DNA of 43,364 nucleotides from an uncultured Clostridia bacterium (GCA_947627955.1 CANQXZ010000008.1:1-43364); one strand, 5' to 3'; shown: positions 22,710 to 31,343, counted from the first letter of the stretch. Numbers and translations are program-made. Notes: a model not told the origin generated them from the sequence alone.

Positions 22710-24935
22710 CTATTTGCCCCTGTAACGGTTTATTAGGCAGCCCGCCCTGATTATAGCCTTTTCCTCTTCGGTGAGCGCGCCGAGAAAGAGGGTGATATTT
22801 CTGACCTTCCCGCCCGAGACAAGTCTTGCCGGAATGCGCTGCCCGTCGCCGTCAAGGCAGGACAGGATATTTTCGACATATATGTAGTCGCCCACGGAAA
22901 AAGCCGTATTGTCAGCGGTAAAGGGCAAAATGCCCCAATTTATCAGGTTGGAACGGTAGCGTTTGGTGGCGTATTCGCAGGCGATGTTGGCAACGCCGCC
23001 GAGCACGCGCTGGCAGGAAGCCGCCTGTTCGCGCGCCGAGCCGTCGCCCGGTTTTTTTGCGACGACGACGCTCCCGTATATGGCGTCTTTATCCACCTCT
23101 ATCCCGACCTCTTTAAGAACGGATCCGGGCAGACTTCCGCACGTGCGCCTAATCTCCTCGTCCGCCTTTATCTGCTTTGCGCGCGCCACATAGCCCGGGT
23201 CCTTGCGGGATAAGGCAAATTCGGCGAGTCTGAGCGGATTGGACCTGTATGAGGAGGTTTCGCCCGAGGGAATGAGCTCGTCCGTGGTGGTTACGGGGTC
23301 TGTCAGCACGGAGGCGACTTTCATTAACAAATTCCGTGAGAGAACGGGCTGCTCGGGCCAATCGGCAATATTGGGTCCGTAGACGAGTTCCGCGGTCTTG
23401 TCGGGTCTGCCCGCGCCGCGGTATACGGCGTTTTCGTATATCGAGCCGTCGAAGTAGTATTTTTTTATCTTTTTGGCGTAACTTTCCTCGGTGGCGGGCG
23501 TTATCGCGCCGCCGTTTTTTGCCGTCGCCGCGACGGAACGGGCGTCCATGAGCGCGACTGCGGCAAGCTGCCCTTCCGAGGGCTTGCTCCCCTCCCTGTT
23601 TTCGAAATTGCGCGTGGTATGCCGCACCGAGAGCCCGTTGTTGGCGGGCGCGTCGCACGCGCCGAAGCAGGGTCCGCAGAACGCCGTCTTTACGACCGCG
23701 CCCGTGGAGACGAGCCCCGAGAGATAGCCGTTGTCCGCAAGACATTTCAGCACGGGCTGGCTCTGGGGATATATGCTGAGTGAAAAGCCGTTGCCGCAAC
23801 AGCTTGCGCCGCGGAGAATTTCCGCCGCCTCGGCGATATTTTCGTAACTGCCGCCCGCGCAGCCCGCTATGACGCCCTGCTCCACATAGACTTTGCCGTT
23901 TTTCACCTTGTCGCGCAGGCGGAAACCGTCCCTACCAATTATGGCGAACCCCGCCTTTTCCGTCTCGGCGAGGATATCTTCCGCATTGTCGAGGAACTCC
24001 CTTATCGTGTATGCGTTCGACGGGTGGAAAGGCAACGCTATCATAGGCTCCACGCGCGAGAGGTCTATCACGACAGCCCCGTCGTAATACGCGGGATCAG
24101 CGGGTCTGAGCTCTTTGAAATCGCCCTCCCTGCCGTGAACGCGGTAGAACTCGCGGGTTATTCCGTCAGTCTCCCATATGCTCGAAAGGCACGCCGTTTC
24201 CGTAGTCATGACGTCTATGCCGCAGCGGAAATCCATGGAGAGATTCTTTATCCCGGGACCGATAAATTCGAGTATCTTGTTTTTGAGGAAGCCCTTTTTG
24301 AAAGTGGCGCCGACGAGCGCTATCGCCACGTCGTGGGGACCCACGCCCTTGCGGGGCTTGCCTTTCAGGTATACAGCCACAACTTCGGGGCGCTTTATGT
24401 CGTAAGTTTTTCCGAGGAGCTGCTTGACGAGCTCGGGTCCGCCCTCGCCGATCGCAAGCGTGCCGAGAGCGCCGTATCTCGTATGGCTGTCCGAACCGAG
24501 GATCATCGCGCCGCATGCCGCCTGCTCTTCCCTCATGTATTGGTGGATCACCGCAAGGTGCGGGGGAACGAAATTGCCGCCGTAACGCTTCGCCGCGGAA
24601 AGCCCGAAAGCATGGTCGTCGCCGTTTATCGTGCCGCCCACGGCGCAGAGGGAATTATGGCAGTTGGTGAGCGTGTAGGGCACGGGGAAACTTTCGAGCC
24701 CGGACGCCTTTGCCGTCTGTATTATCCCGACGTACGTTATGTCGTGCGAGACGAGCGAGTCGAACTTGATTTTAAGGTCGTCGTCCGCCCCGCCGTTGTG
24801 CGCGGCGAGAATGTTGTAAGTTAAGGTGCCCTTCACCGCGGCGCGCTTTTTGCTCTCCACCATAAACGCGACGTTTTCCTTCAAAAGTCTGCCTTCCGTA
24901 TAGTAAACGCCGCCCTTGATAAGTTTTATCATCAT
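22710..24935 (-). CDS. Aconitase-family hydratase (aconitase/YbhJ-like)
   Basis: 741 aa, single-gene unit. Aconitase superfamily features: LTNCHNSLCAVGGTINGDDHAFG near the N-terminus, GSDSHTRYGALGTLAIGEGG, cluster-binding cysteines in VIAGCAGGSYENI and FCGPCFGACD, and the swivel domain with TKRYRSNLINWGILPF. In classical aconitase the first cluster motif is GSCTN; here it is AGCAGG, and the second is CGPCFG instead of GPCIG. It therefore belongs to the divergent hydratase subgroup, where substrate may not be citrate. Either ATG (24935 or 24932) is possible; GGAG lies upstream. Confidence 0.88.
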   Translation of the reverse strand: MMIKLIKGGVYYTEGRLLKENVAFMVESKKRAAVKGTLTYNILAAHNGGADDDLKIKFDSLVSHDITYVGIIQTAKASGLESFPVPYTLTNCHNSLCAVGGTINGDDHAFGLSAAKRYGGNFVPPHLAVIHQYMREEQAACGAMILGSDSHTRYGALGTLAIGEGGPELVKQLLGKTYDIKRPEVVAVYLKGKPRKGVGPHDVAIALVGATFKKGFLKNKILEFIGPGIKNLSMDFRCGIDVMTTETACLSSIWETDGITREFYRVHGREGDFKELRPADPAYYDGAVVIDLSRVEPMIALPFHPSNAYTIREFLDNAEDILAETEKAGFAIIGRDGFRLRDKVKNGKVYVEQGVIAGCAGGSYENIAEAAEILRGASCCGNGFSLSIYPQSQPVLKCLADNGYLSGLVSTGAVVKTAFCGPCFGACDAPANNGLSVRHTTRNFENREGSKPSEGQLAAVALMDARSVAATAKNGGAITPATEESYAKKIKKYYFDGSIYENAVYRGAGRPDKTAELVYGPNIADWPEQPVLSRNLLMKVASVLTDPVTTTDELIPSGETSSYRSNPLRLAEFALSRKDPGYVARAKQIKADEEIRRTCGSLPGSVLKEVGIEVDKDAIYGSVVVAKKPGDGSAREQAASCQRVLGGVANIACEYATKRYRSNLINWGILPFTADNTAFSVGDYIYVENILSCLDGDGQRIPARLVSGGKVRNITLFLGALTEEEKAIIRAGCLINRYRGK

Positions 24936-24960
24936 TCAGCTCCGTAAAGAATATGTATCC

Positions 24961-24989
24961 ATTTTACAATAAATCGGGGGTTTTGGCAA
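24961..24989 (-). promoter_or_regulatory. Sigma-A promoter of the aconitase-family gene
   Basis: Minus strand -35 TTGCCA (24989-24984), 17-bp spacer, -10 TAAAAT (24966-24961). Confidence 0.75.
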
Positions 24990-25028
24990 TTATTTGGGGA
25001 GAGGCTTTTTGCAATGCGGAAAATTTTG

Positions 25029-25057
25029 TTGCCTTTTTCCCCGTTTAAGGCTATAAT
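25029..25057 (+). promoter_or_regulatory. Sigma-A promoter producing a leaderless transcript
   Basis: -35 TTGCCT (25029-25034), 17-bp spacer, perfect -10 TATAAT (25052-25057). Only six bases separate the -10 from the ATG at 25064, so the expected transcription start is the A of the start codon. Confidence 0.75.
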
Positions 25058-25063
25058 ACGGCT

Positions 25064-25546
25064 ATGAAAGTTTTCAAATTCAGATTTTCAAAACTGACGA
25101 CGGGCTTTATCATAGCGGGGCTCGCGCTCGCAGTAGCCGCGTTCGGCGTGACTTTATACAACGTGATAACGTTCGACTATGAGCATACGGCGGACCCGAC
25201 GTATAAGATAGTCGGCTTTGCGGCAATGTTCTTCGTTTCAACGCTTCTCGCCGTCCTGCTCGTGAGCCTGCTCGTCTCCTCCTACTATGCCGTGGGCAAC
25301 AAGACTTTGAAGACGAGCTTCGGGCTGGTGAAGAGCAAGTTCAGCACGGACGATATGGAGAGCATAATCCTCGACCGCGAGACCGACAAACTCGCCGTGC
25401 ACATGAAAAATTCGCAATTTATAATGATAGCGGTAAAGCCCGAGTGGTACGAGGACTTCGTGACGGAGTTATTGAAGTGCAATCCGTCCATAGAATACAC
25501 CGTGAATTCGGTGACGAATAAGCCCGACGACAGACCTAAAAAATAA
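25064..25546 (+). CDS. Membrane protein with C-terminal PH-like domain, unknown function
   Basis: 160 aa. Two membrane helices (FIIAGLALAVAAFGVTLYNVI and GFAAMFFVSTLLAVLLVSLLVSSYYAV), followed by a cytoplasmic domain of about 80 residues (LKTSFGLVKSKFSTDDMESIILDRETDKLAVHM ... VKPEWYEDFVTELLKC) whose strand pattern and closing helix resemble bacterial PH (YcxB/bPH-like) domains. The function of such proteins is mostly unknown. No ribosome-binding sequence at a usable distance; likely leaderless. Own promoter and terminator. Confidence 0.8.
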   Translation: MKVFKFRFSKLTTGFIIAGLALAVAAFGVTLYNVITFDYEHTADPTYKIVGFAAMFFVSTLLAVLLVSLLVSSYYAVGNKTLKTSFGLVKSKFSTDDMESIILDRETDKLAVHMKNSQFIMIAVKPEWYEDFVTELLKCNPSIEYTVNSVTNKPDDRPKK

Positions 25547-25562
25547 ACGCCTTAAAAAACCG

Positions 25563-25600
25563 AACAAGCCGAAAGTTTTACGCTTTCGGCTTGTTTTTTT
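25563..25600. terminator. Strong terminator between convergent genes
   Basis: 13-bp perfect stem AACAAGCCGAAAG / CTTTCGGCTTGTT with a 7-base loop, followed on the plus strand by a run of T. Ends the gene at 25064-25546 and may also serve plsY on the opposite strand. Confidence 0.93.
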
Positions 25601-25635
25601 ATTCGGTCCCGCTTCCGTGCTGCCGGCGGGAAAAC

Positions 25636-26352
25636 TTACGCCTTTTTTCTCTTTCTGACGGAGGTATGGTGCTCCTCCCCCGCCAAAAGACGGCTGATAT
25701 TCTTCCTGTGCGCCGTCCATGTTAAGAGATTTATCGCGAACAGCAGCATGAATATCGCTATCACCCAGCCGTTCAAAAGGGCGCCCTCGTATTTCAGCAC
25801 AAACACGACCGCCTGAAATACGGTGAGCGACGAGACCCCGAGAAGAGACCCCATGCTCCCCATTTCCGAATAGATTATGTAGACGAGCGTCACCACGAGG
25901 ATAGCTACGGCGATAAAGAAATACCACCACTTGTCGCAGGGAAGGGCAAACGCGAAGAGCCCCATTGTGGAGGCTATCCCCTTGCCGCCCCTGAACTTCA
26001 TTGTGACGGGGAATACATGCCCTATGATGACCATTATCCCGAAGAGATATCTCACGAAGTCGGAGATAGCCACATCTGTTCCCGCAAAGCGGAAATCTTT
26101 GAAAACGATCCACCCGATTACGGCGGGGAGCCCGCCCTTTATCACGTCGCAGAAGAAGTTTATCGCGCCTATCTTCAACCCGAAAGTGCGCGTCATGTTC
26201 ATAGTGCCCGGATTGCCGCTGCCCTGCGAGCGAATGTCCTTTTTCTTTATGTGCGAAATGAGCACGGCGAAATTAAAGCAGCCTATAAGATAGGACACCG
26301 CCGCGCCGAGCAAAAACCAATACCAGCAGTCGCGCAAAGCCAACTCAGTCAT
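25636..26352 (-). CDS. plsY: Glycerol-3-phosphate acyltransferase PlsY
   Basis: 238 aa multi-pass membrane enzyme that acylates glycerol-3-phosphate from acyl-phosphate, the first step of phospholipid synthesis. Three family motifs are seen: SQGSGNPGTMNMTRTFG, KFRGGKGIAST and, further on, the GSMGSLLG-type loop. The C-terminal basic tail (HHTSVRKRKK) makes it longer than the usual 200. Start overlaps the der stop by 8 bases. Confidence 0.93.
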   Translation of the reverse strand: MTELALRDCWYWFLLGAAVSYLIGCFNFAVLISHIKKKDIRSQGSGNPGTMNMTRTFGLKIGAINFFCDVIKGGLPAVIGWIVFKDFRFAGTDVAISDFVRYLFGIMVIIGHVFPVTMKFRGGKGIASTMGLFAFALPCDKWWYFFIAVAILVVTLVYIIYSEMGSMGSLLGVSSLTVFQAVVFVLKYEGALLNGWVIAIFMLLFAINLLTWTAHRKNISRLLAGEEHHTSVRKRKKA

Positions 26353-27658
26353 TTTTCCCCTTCTCCCTCGTCAGAATCTTTATGGGCGTGCCCGAAAAAT
26401 CGAAATTCTTCCTTATCGTGTTTTCAAGGAACCTCTCATATGAAAAGTGCATGAGGTCGGAAGAATTCACGAACAGCACAAAGACGGGCGGCGCGACGGA
26501 GACCTGCGAAGCGTAGTACACTTTGAGCCGCCTGCCGTTGTAAGAGGGGGGCTCGTTCGCGCGTACGACGTCGAGTATCAGGTCGTTGAGCGTGCCCGTT
26601 GGTATCCTGAACCGCGCATGGGCGTAGACCTCGTCCACTATTGAGAGCAGCTTTTCCGTGCGCTGCCCCGTTTTGGCGGAAATGTATATGGATTTGAAGT
26701 AGTCCATGAATTTGAGATCTTCGGCAAGTTTTTTTTCGAACGTCTTTATCGTATCGGCGTCCTTTTCCACAAGATCCCACTTGTTCATGGCGATTACCGA
26801 AGGCTTGCCCTGCTCGTGGACGTAACCTATGATCTTGGCGTCCTGCTCGGTGAGCCCTTCGAGGCTGTCTACGACGAGCACGCACACGTCGGCGCGGCGG
26901 ACGGCGTCGAACGCGCGCATGACGGAATAGTACTCCACGTCGTCCTCCACCTTGCTCTTCTTCCTTATGCCGGCGGTATCTATTATGGTATATTTCTTCC
27001 CGCCGTACTCGAACGCCGTGTCTATCGCGTCGCGGGTCGTGCCCGCCATGTCGGTGACTATGGAGCGCTCAAAGCCGAGAAGTTTGTTCACGAGGCTGCT
27101 CTTGCCGGCGTTGGGCTTACCCACAACGGCGATCTTGACACTGTCGTCCTCGCCCGTTTCCCCCCTTGGGAACCAGCTGACCACCTCGTCAAGCACGTCG
27201 CCCACGCCCTTGCCGTGTTCTGCGGAGACGGGATAGGGTTCGCCGAGCCCGAGGGAATAGAACTCGAATATCTTGTCCTCGGAGAACTCGTCTATCTTGT
27301 TCACGACCAGAACGACGGGCTTTTGCGAGCGGCGGAGCATATCGGCGACGTCATAGTCCGAGGTGGTGAGCCCCGCCTTGCCGTCGACGAAAAACAGAAT
27401 GACCTGCGCGGTATCTATCGCGACTTCCGCCTGTTTTTTGATCTCGCGCCACATCAAATCGTCCGACCGCATTTCTATGCCGCCGGTGTCTACCATGGTG
27501 AAAGGCTTGCCCCGCCACTCCGCGTCGGCATAGAGCCTGTCGCGGGTGACCCCGGGCTTGTCTTCCGTTATTGAGATCTTTCTGCCGGCGACCTTATTGA
27601 AAAACGTGCTTTTACCCACGTTGGGTCTGCCGACGATAGCAACCAAAGGATTTGCCAT
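26345..27658 (-). CDS. der: Ribosome-associated GTPase Der (EngA)
   Basis: 437 aa, tandem GTPase needed for 50S assembly. First G domain: GRPNVGKSTFFN, DTGG, VVNKIDEF. Second: GKPNAGKSSLVN, DTAGIRKKSKVEDDVEYYSVMRA, MNKWDLVEKD. C-terminal KH-like domain follows (PTGTLNDLILDVVRANEPPSYNGRRLKV-type segment). Co-transcribed with lspA, rluD and plsY. Confidence 0.97.
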   Translation of the reverse strand: MANPLVAIVGRPNVGKSTFFNKVAGRKISITEDKPGVTRDRLYADAEWRGKPFTMVDTGGIEMRSDDLMWREIKKQAEVAIDTAQVILFFVDGKAGLTTSDYDVADMLRRSQKPVVLVVNKIDEFSEDKIFEFYSLGLGEPYPVSAEHGKGVGDVLDEVVSWFPRGETGEDDSVKIAVVGKPNAGKSSLVNKLLGFERSIVTDMAGTTRDAIDTAFEYGGKKYTIIDTAGIRKKSKVEDDVEYYSVMRAFDAVRRADVCVLVVDSLEGLTEQDAKIIGYVHEQGKPSVIAMNKWDLVEKDADTIKTFEKKLAEDLKFMDYFKSIYISAKTGQRTEKLLSIVDEVYAHARFRIPTGTLNDLILDVVRANEPPSYNGRRLKVYYASQVSVAPPVFVLFVNSSDLMHFSYERFLENTIRKNFDFSGTPIKILTREKGKND

Positions 27659-27664
27659 ATTTTA

Positions 27665-28012
27665 TCAGAAATTGGGCAACAGTCCGAACACTACGCCGAG
27701 AATGAATATGGCGAGGGATATCCCGTAGAATATCTTCCAGCCTTTGCCCCTGCCTTTAACATAGTTGTACGCGGGAATGGCTATGGCGATTATCAGCGCC
27801 ACGTTGCCGAGGAAAAGCAGAATGCCGCTCACCTTTTCGAGGCTCGCACCCACTTCGGGGTCGATGCTGTCCCAAAGCCACTTTATGAACCTTATCACGC
27901 CGCCGGCTATGTACATTATCGCCGATATCGCAAGGCTCCAGAACGCGCAGAAAGAAGTTGTGTCGCTTCTGCGTTTGACTTCCGTGTTGTTTGTCTTACT
28001 TTTTTTAGCCAT
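27665..28012 (-). CDS. Small membrane protein, unknown
   Basis: 115 aa. A Lys/Ser/Thr-rich N-terminus (MAKKSKTNNTEVKRRSD), then three hydrophobic segments (SFCAFWSLAISAIMYIAGGVI, GILLFLGNVALIIAIAIPAYN, IFYGISLAIFILGVVFGLL). No recognised domain. AAGGAG upstream of the ATG and 6 bases from der downstream support a real gene in the lspA-plsY operon. Confidence 0.78.
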   Translation of the reverse strand: MAKKSKTNNTEVKRRSDTTSFCAFWSLAISAIMYIAGGVIRFIKWLWDSIDPEVGASLEKVSGILLFLGNVALIIAIAIPAYNYVKGRGKGWKIFYGISLAIFILGVVFGLLPNF

Positions 28013-28067
28013 ATTTTATCTCCTTTCGGAATTTATTTATATCCCGTCCCGCACGCGGCGGACGATT

Positions 28068-28985
28068 TTAAACGTCTTCATCGAGGGAAGAGAGCACAGC
28101 CGCAAAATAATCGGGCAGCGGCGCCTCGAAGAGCATCTCCTCTCCCGTGCGCGGATGGACGAGTTGCAGCCTCCACGCGTGCAGAAGCTGCCCGTTCAAC
28201 CCGAATTTCTGCTTTTTTATCCCGTACACAGGGTCTCCCACAACGGGGTGCCCCATGTATTTGGCATGCACGCGTATCTGATGCGTTCTGCCCGTCCGCA
28301 GATCGAAGCGGCAGAGCGTGTAACCCTGTCTGTATCTTTTCAAAACGGTATAGTCGGTTACGGCGAGTTTTCCCTTTTCGGGAGGGACCACCGCCATCTT
28401 TATCCTGTCCTGCGGGTGTCTGCCGATATATGTCATCACCGTGCCGCTATCCTTGCCCACCCTGCCTTCGAGAAGGGCAAGATATGTCCTTCGGCAGGTC
28501 TTTTCGGCTATCTGCGACGACAGGCTGAGGTGCGCGGCGTCGTTCTTCGCGATAACGAGTAGCCCGGAAGTGTCCTTGTCTATCCTGTGCACGATGCCCG
28601 GCCTCAAAACACCGTTTACGCCGCTCAGATCGCCCAACCTGAAAAGGAGAGCGTTGACGAGGGTCCCCTCCGTGTTGCCGTTGCCCGCGTGCACCGTCAT
28701 CCCCTGCGGCTTGTTTACGACGGCTATGTCGCCGTCCTCGTAAATTATGTCTATGGGTATATCCTCGGGTTTTGCCGCGTACTCCTCGGGGTCGGGCAGA
28801 TCGGCGCATATCCTGTCGCCCGCGTTTATCTGCAAGGAGGGCTTTGCCGCCCTGCCGTTTACGGTGACATTGCCGCTTTCAAACAGCTTTTTGACGTAGG
28901 AGCGGGTATGCCCCTCCAACTTTTCGCTCAAAAACACGTCTGCGCGCGGCGAATGCTTTTCGGCGACGATCTCAATCCTCTCCAT
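28068..28985 (-). CDS. rluD: RluA-family 23S rRNA/tRNA pseudouridine synthase (RluD-like)
   Basis: 305 aa. N-terminal S4 RNA-binding domain (PRADVFLSEKLEGHTRSYVKKLFESGNVTVNGR) and the catalytic domain with the hallmark VHRIDKDTSGLLVIAKN, which contains the catalytic Asp, plus the GRTHQIRVH motif. Isomerises uridine in structured RNA. Firmicute members next to lspA (YlyB-type) have not all been assigned a target, so the RluD label is by family. Overlaps lspA by 14 bases. Confidence 0.93.
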   Translation of the reverse strand: MERIEIVAEKHSPRADVFLSEKLEGHTRSYVKKLFESGNVTVNGRAAKPSLQINAGDRICADLPDPEEYAAKPEDIPIDIIYEDGDIAVVNKPQGMTVHAGNGNTEGTLVNALLFRLGDLSGVNGVLRPGIVHRIDKDTSGLLVIAKNDAAHLSLSSQIAEKTCRRTYLALLEGRVGKDSGTVMTYIGRHPQDRIKMAVVPPEKGKLAVTDYTVLKRYRQGYTLCRFDLRTGRTHQIRVHAKYMGHPVVGDPVYGIKKQKFGLNGQLLHAWRLQLVHPRTGEEMLFEAPLPDYFAAVLSSLDEDV

Positions 28986-29610
28986 CGTTTCCGTCCGCTT
29001 CCCCGCCGTCCGCAGCGCGCTCGCCTTCGCCGTCTTCCGCCTTTTTTTCGGCTTCGACGCGCTCCACGGCTTTTTGCGCCTCCCTCGCCTTACGCGTGAG
29101 CGGCAGCACCGCCCATTCGTTGAAAAACAGCAGATCGAGCGCGGCGAGCACAGCGCCTATCACTATGCAGAAGTCGGCTATGTTGCAGTATACGAGACTG
29201 CCGTTGAAGAGCATATTCAAGCCGATAAAGTCCCGCACTTCCCTGAACATGAACCTGTCTATAAGGTTGCCGATCGCGCCCGCGACCACTATGGATACGG
29301 AAGTTTTCAAGAGAGTGAAGCGGTCGGGCAGAAAGATAAATACCGCCACGAGCCCGATTATCATGAGAATGGTGAACGTTATCAAGACAGGCTGCCCGAT
29401 TTCGGGATTTTCGTCGAGAAAGCTGAAAGCGCACCCGGGATTTCTGCTACCGCTTTGTATCTCTATCCACCCGGGGATAAGCGCAGCATTCCAACCCGCC
29501 TTTTCTTCAAGATACTTCGTGACGAGGTCGAGGGTGCAAAGAAGTACGCACACCCCCGAAAGCACGGCGCTTTTTATCCCGAAAACGGGTTTCAATTTGT
29601 TCTTCAACAT
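28972..29610 (-). CDS. lspA: Lipoprotein signal peptidase (signal peptidase II)
   Basis: 212 aa. Four membrane helices and both catalytic-Asp motifs: GAIGNLIDRFMFREVRDFI and YCNIADFCIVIGAVL. Removes signal peptides from prolipoproteins such as the SBP at 20942-21937. Unlike most LspA (about 160 aa) it has a strongly charged, Glu/Asp/Gly-rich tail of about 45 residues after the last helix. No ribosome site is present; the promoter suggests a leaderless or nearly leaderless mRNA. First gene of the lspA-rluD-unknown-der-plsY operon. Confidence 0.95.
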   Translation of the reverse strand: MLKNKLKPVFGIKSAVLSGVCVLLCTLDLVTKYLEEKAGWNAALIPGWIEIQSGSRNPGCAFSFLDENPEIGQPVLITFTILMIIGLVAVFIFLPDRFTLLKTSVSIVVAGAIGNLIDRFMFREVRDFIGLNMLFNGSLVYCNIADFCIVIGAVLAALDLLFFNEWAVLPLTRKAREAQKAVERVEAEKKAEDGEGERAADGGEADGNDGED

Positions 29611-29618
29611 ACGTTTAT

Positions 29619-29647
29619 ATGATATATTAACGGTTTCGATTTGTCAA
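29619..29647 (-). promoter_or_regulatory. Sigma-A promoter of the lspA operon (near-leaderless)
   Basis: Minus strand -35 TTGACA (29647-29642), 17-bp spacer, -10 TATCAT (29624-29619), then eight bases to the lspA ATG. Predicted start is 0-2 bases before the start codon; no ribosome-binding sequence. Confidence 0.75.
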
Positions 29648-29655
29648 TTAAAAGT

Positions 29656-29684
29656 AAAAAAAGGCGCGCAATTTCTTGCGCGCC
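29656..29684 (-). terminator. Terminator of the mazF gene
   Basis: 9-bp perfect stem GGCGCGCAA / TTGCGCGCC, loop of four (29663-29684), followed on the minus strand by seven T (29662-29656). Lies directly after the mazF stop and just upstream of the lspA promoter. Confidence 0.95.
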
Positions 29685-29691
29685 CGCAAAA

Positions 29692-30039
29692 TTATTTTAC
29701 GAAACCGAGACTTATCAGTATCGCCCTGTCCACCCTCGACATGGTGGAAAGGGGCAATTCGCCGATGCGTTCCTTCAAACGCCTTTTGTCGAGCGTTCTT
29801 ATCTGTTCGAGCAAGATAACGCTGTCCTTTTGCAGTCCGTACACCGACGACGGCAATTCTATGTGCGTGGGCAGTTTTGCCTTGTTTATCTTGCTTGTCA
29901 CCGCCGCCGCGATCACGGTGGGCGAATATTTGTTCCCCACGTCGTTTTGCACTACGAGTACGGGACGCACGCCGCCCTGCTCGCTGCCTACCACCGGCGA
30001 TAAGTCGGCATAGTAGAGTTCTCCGCGCTTAATAGTCAT
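29692..30039 (-). CDS. MazF/PemK-family endoribonuclease toxin (EndoA-like)
   Basis: 115 aa with the full PemK/MazF pattern: [32 protein letters not shown], a [10 protein letters not shown] strand, [26 protein letters not shown]. Close to Bacillus EndoA, an RNase that cleaves mRNA at specific short sites. The 75-base space upstream and the neighbouring genes contain no ribbon-helix-helix antitoxin, so it is an orphan here. AGAGG precedes the ATG. Confidence 0.93.
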   Translation of the reverse strand: MTIKRGELYYADLSPVVGSEQGGVRPVLVVQNDVGNKYSPTVIAAAVTSKINKAKLPTHIELPSSVYGLQKDSVILLEQIRTLDKRRLKERIGELPLSTMSRVDRAILISLGFVK

Positions 30040-30114
30040 AACAACCTCTTGTCGGCAGGGTATATTTTATTATATGTACTGCCTTACAATTATTGTTGAC
30101 CGCCGCGGCGCGTT

Positions 30115-31314
30115 TTATACGCCCGAGAGAACGCCGAAAATGTACGCCGCGTCCTCGGGTGCGGACGGGAGATAGAGCTTTATTGCGTATTGGTTGAGGA
30201 ACACGAATGTATAGTACGCGACAAAGCACAGGAGCATCGTAACGCCCGAGAGCTTGCCGAGGCTCTTGGATTTGCTGCCAACGGTAAACCCGAATATGAG
30301 GAGCGCAGCAACGACGGAGACAATGCCGCCCACTACGCCCTCCATCGTGAATGCTATGCCGCGCGAGCCCGTGCAGAGCGCGCCCACGCCGCCTATGAGC
30401 AAGAGATTTGCGATGTTACTGCCTATAATATTGCCCGTGGCTATGCCCACGTCGCCCTTTCTCGCCGCCGAAACCGAAGTTATCAGCTCGGGAAGGGAAG
30501 TTCCGAACGCTATCACGGTCATCGCCACTATCTCGGTGGGAATGCCGATAAGGTTTTCGGCGATGACGGTAGCCGAATCCACGACGAGCTGCGCGCCCAA
30601 TACCACCATCGCGAGCCCGAACACCACTATCGCTATCAAAAACCACGTCTTGCTCTGCATCCCCTCGTACCACGGTCTGACTTTCATATACCACTTGAGG
30701 TCCTCGGGAGAAGAGATCGCCTCTTCTGAGACAGCCGAAACGGTCGCCGCCTGTTCGAGGCTCGCCTTTGCCTGCCTCCTCGCGAGCACGATGTTGTATA
30801 TCATAAAGCCGATATAGAGAGCAAGAAGGATGAGCCCGCAATACCACGTCATTTTCGCGTCGAGATAAAATCTTCCCTCGCCGTCCATGCCCGTGGAATA
30901 TCCGCCGACGAACACTCCCAAAACGAGGAAGAGCGCGCTGACGAAGATAAGGAAGGGCATATCTATCATTCTCGTCGTCTTTTCGGACGGCAGATTGCAG
31001 ATCAGCGCGGAAATTCCCAGAATGAGGAGGATATTCAGCGCGTTGCTGCCTATTATATTGCCCACGATCACCGCGCCGCCGTCGGGCTTGACCGCGTCCA
31101 CCACCGTCACGGCGAGCTCGGGCGCGGAAGTGCCGACAGCCACCACCGTCACGCCTATGATAAAGGTGGATATTTTGAGTTTTTTGGCTATGCCCGCCGC
31201 GCCGTCAACGAAAAAATCGGCGCCCTTTACGAGCATTACGAAGCCGAGAAGCAGCAAAATTATATTCACTGCCCACGTGGCTCCGCTGTTTGAGAGAATG
31301 ACTTTGAAACTCAT
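30115..31314 (-). CDS. Cation/Ca2+ antiporter-family exporter under Mn riboswitch control
   Basis: 399 aa, CaCA (YrbG-like) exchanger with two inverted repeats of five helices. The alpha-repeats carry GTSAPELAVTVVDA and FGTSLPELITSVSA, each followed by NIIGSNALNILL / NIIGSNIANLLL motifs whose acidic and Asn residues bind the cation. A charged cytoplasmic loop (about 175-225) links the halves. Its leader holds a yybP-ykoY riboswitch, so the physiological substrate is probably Mn2+ (or Mn2+ and Ca2+) export. Downstream of nnr and upstream of mazF. Confidence 0.9.
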   Translation of the reverse strand: MSFKVILSNSGATWAVNIILLLLGFVMLVKGADFFVDGAAGIAKKLKISTFIIGVTVVAVGTSAPELAVTVVDAVKPDGGAVIVGNIIGSNALNILLILGISALICNLPSEKTTRMIDMPFLIFVSALFLVLGVFVGGYSTGMDGEGRFYLDAKMTWYCGLILLALYIGFMIYNIVLARRQAKASLEQAATVSAVSEEAISSPEDLKWYMKVRPWYEGMQSKTWFLIAIVVFGLAMVVLGAQLVVDSATVIAENLIGIPTEIVAMTVIAFGTSLPELITSVSAARKGDVGIATGNIIGSNIANLLLIGGVGALCTGSRGIAFTMEGVVGGIVSVVAALLIFGFTVGSKSKSLGKLSGVTMLLCFVAYYTFVFLNQYAIKLYLPSAPEDAAYIFGVLSGV

Positions 31315-31343
31315 ACTCTGCCTCCCGTTGTTATCTCTTTTTG

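Noticed and set aside
30029..30229. 66-residue minus-strand frame in the mazF-antiporter gap, a possible antitoxin
   Set aside because: It overlaps the end of the antiporter gene in another frame, has no ribosome site and its composition shows no ribbon-helix-helix pattern.
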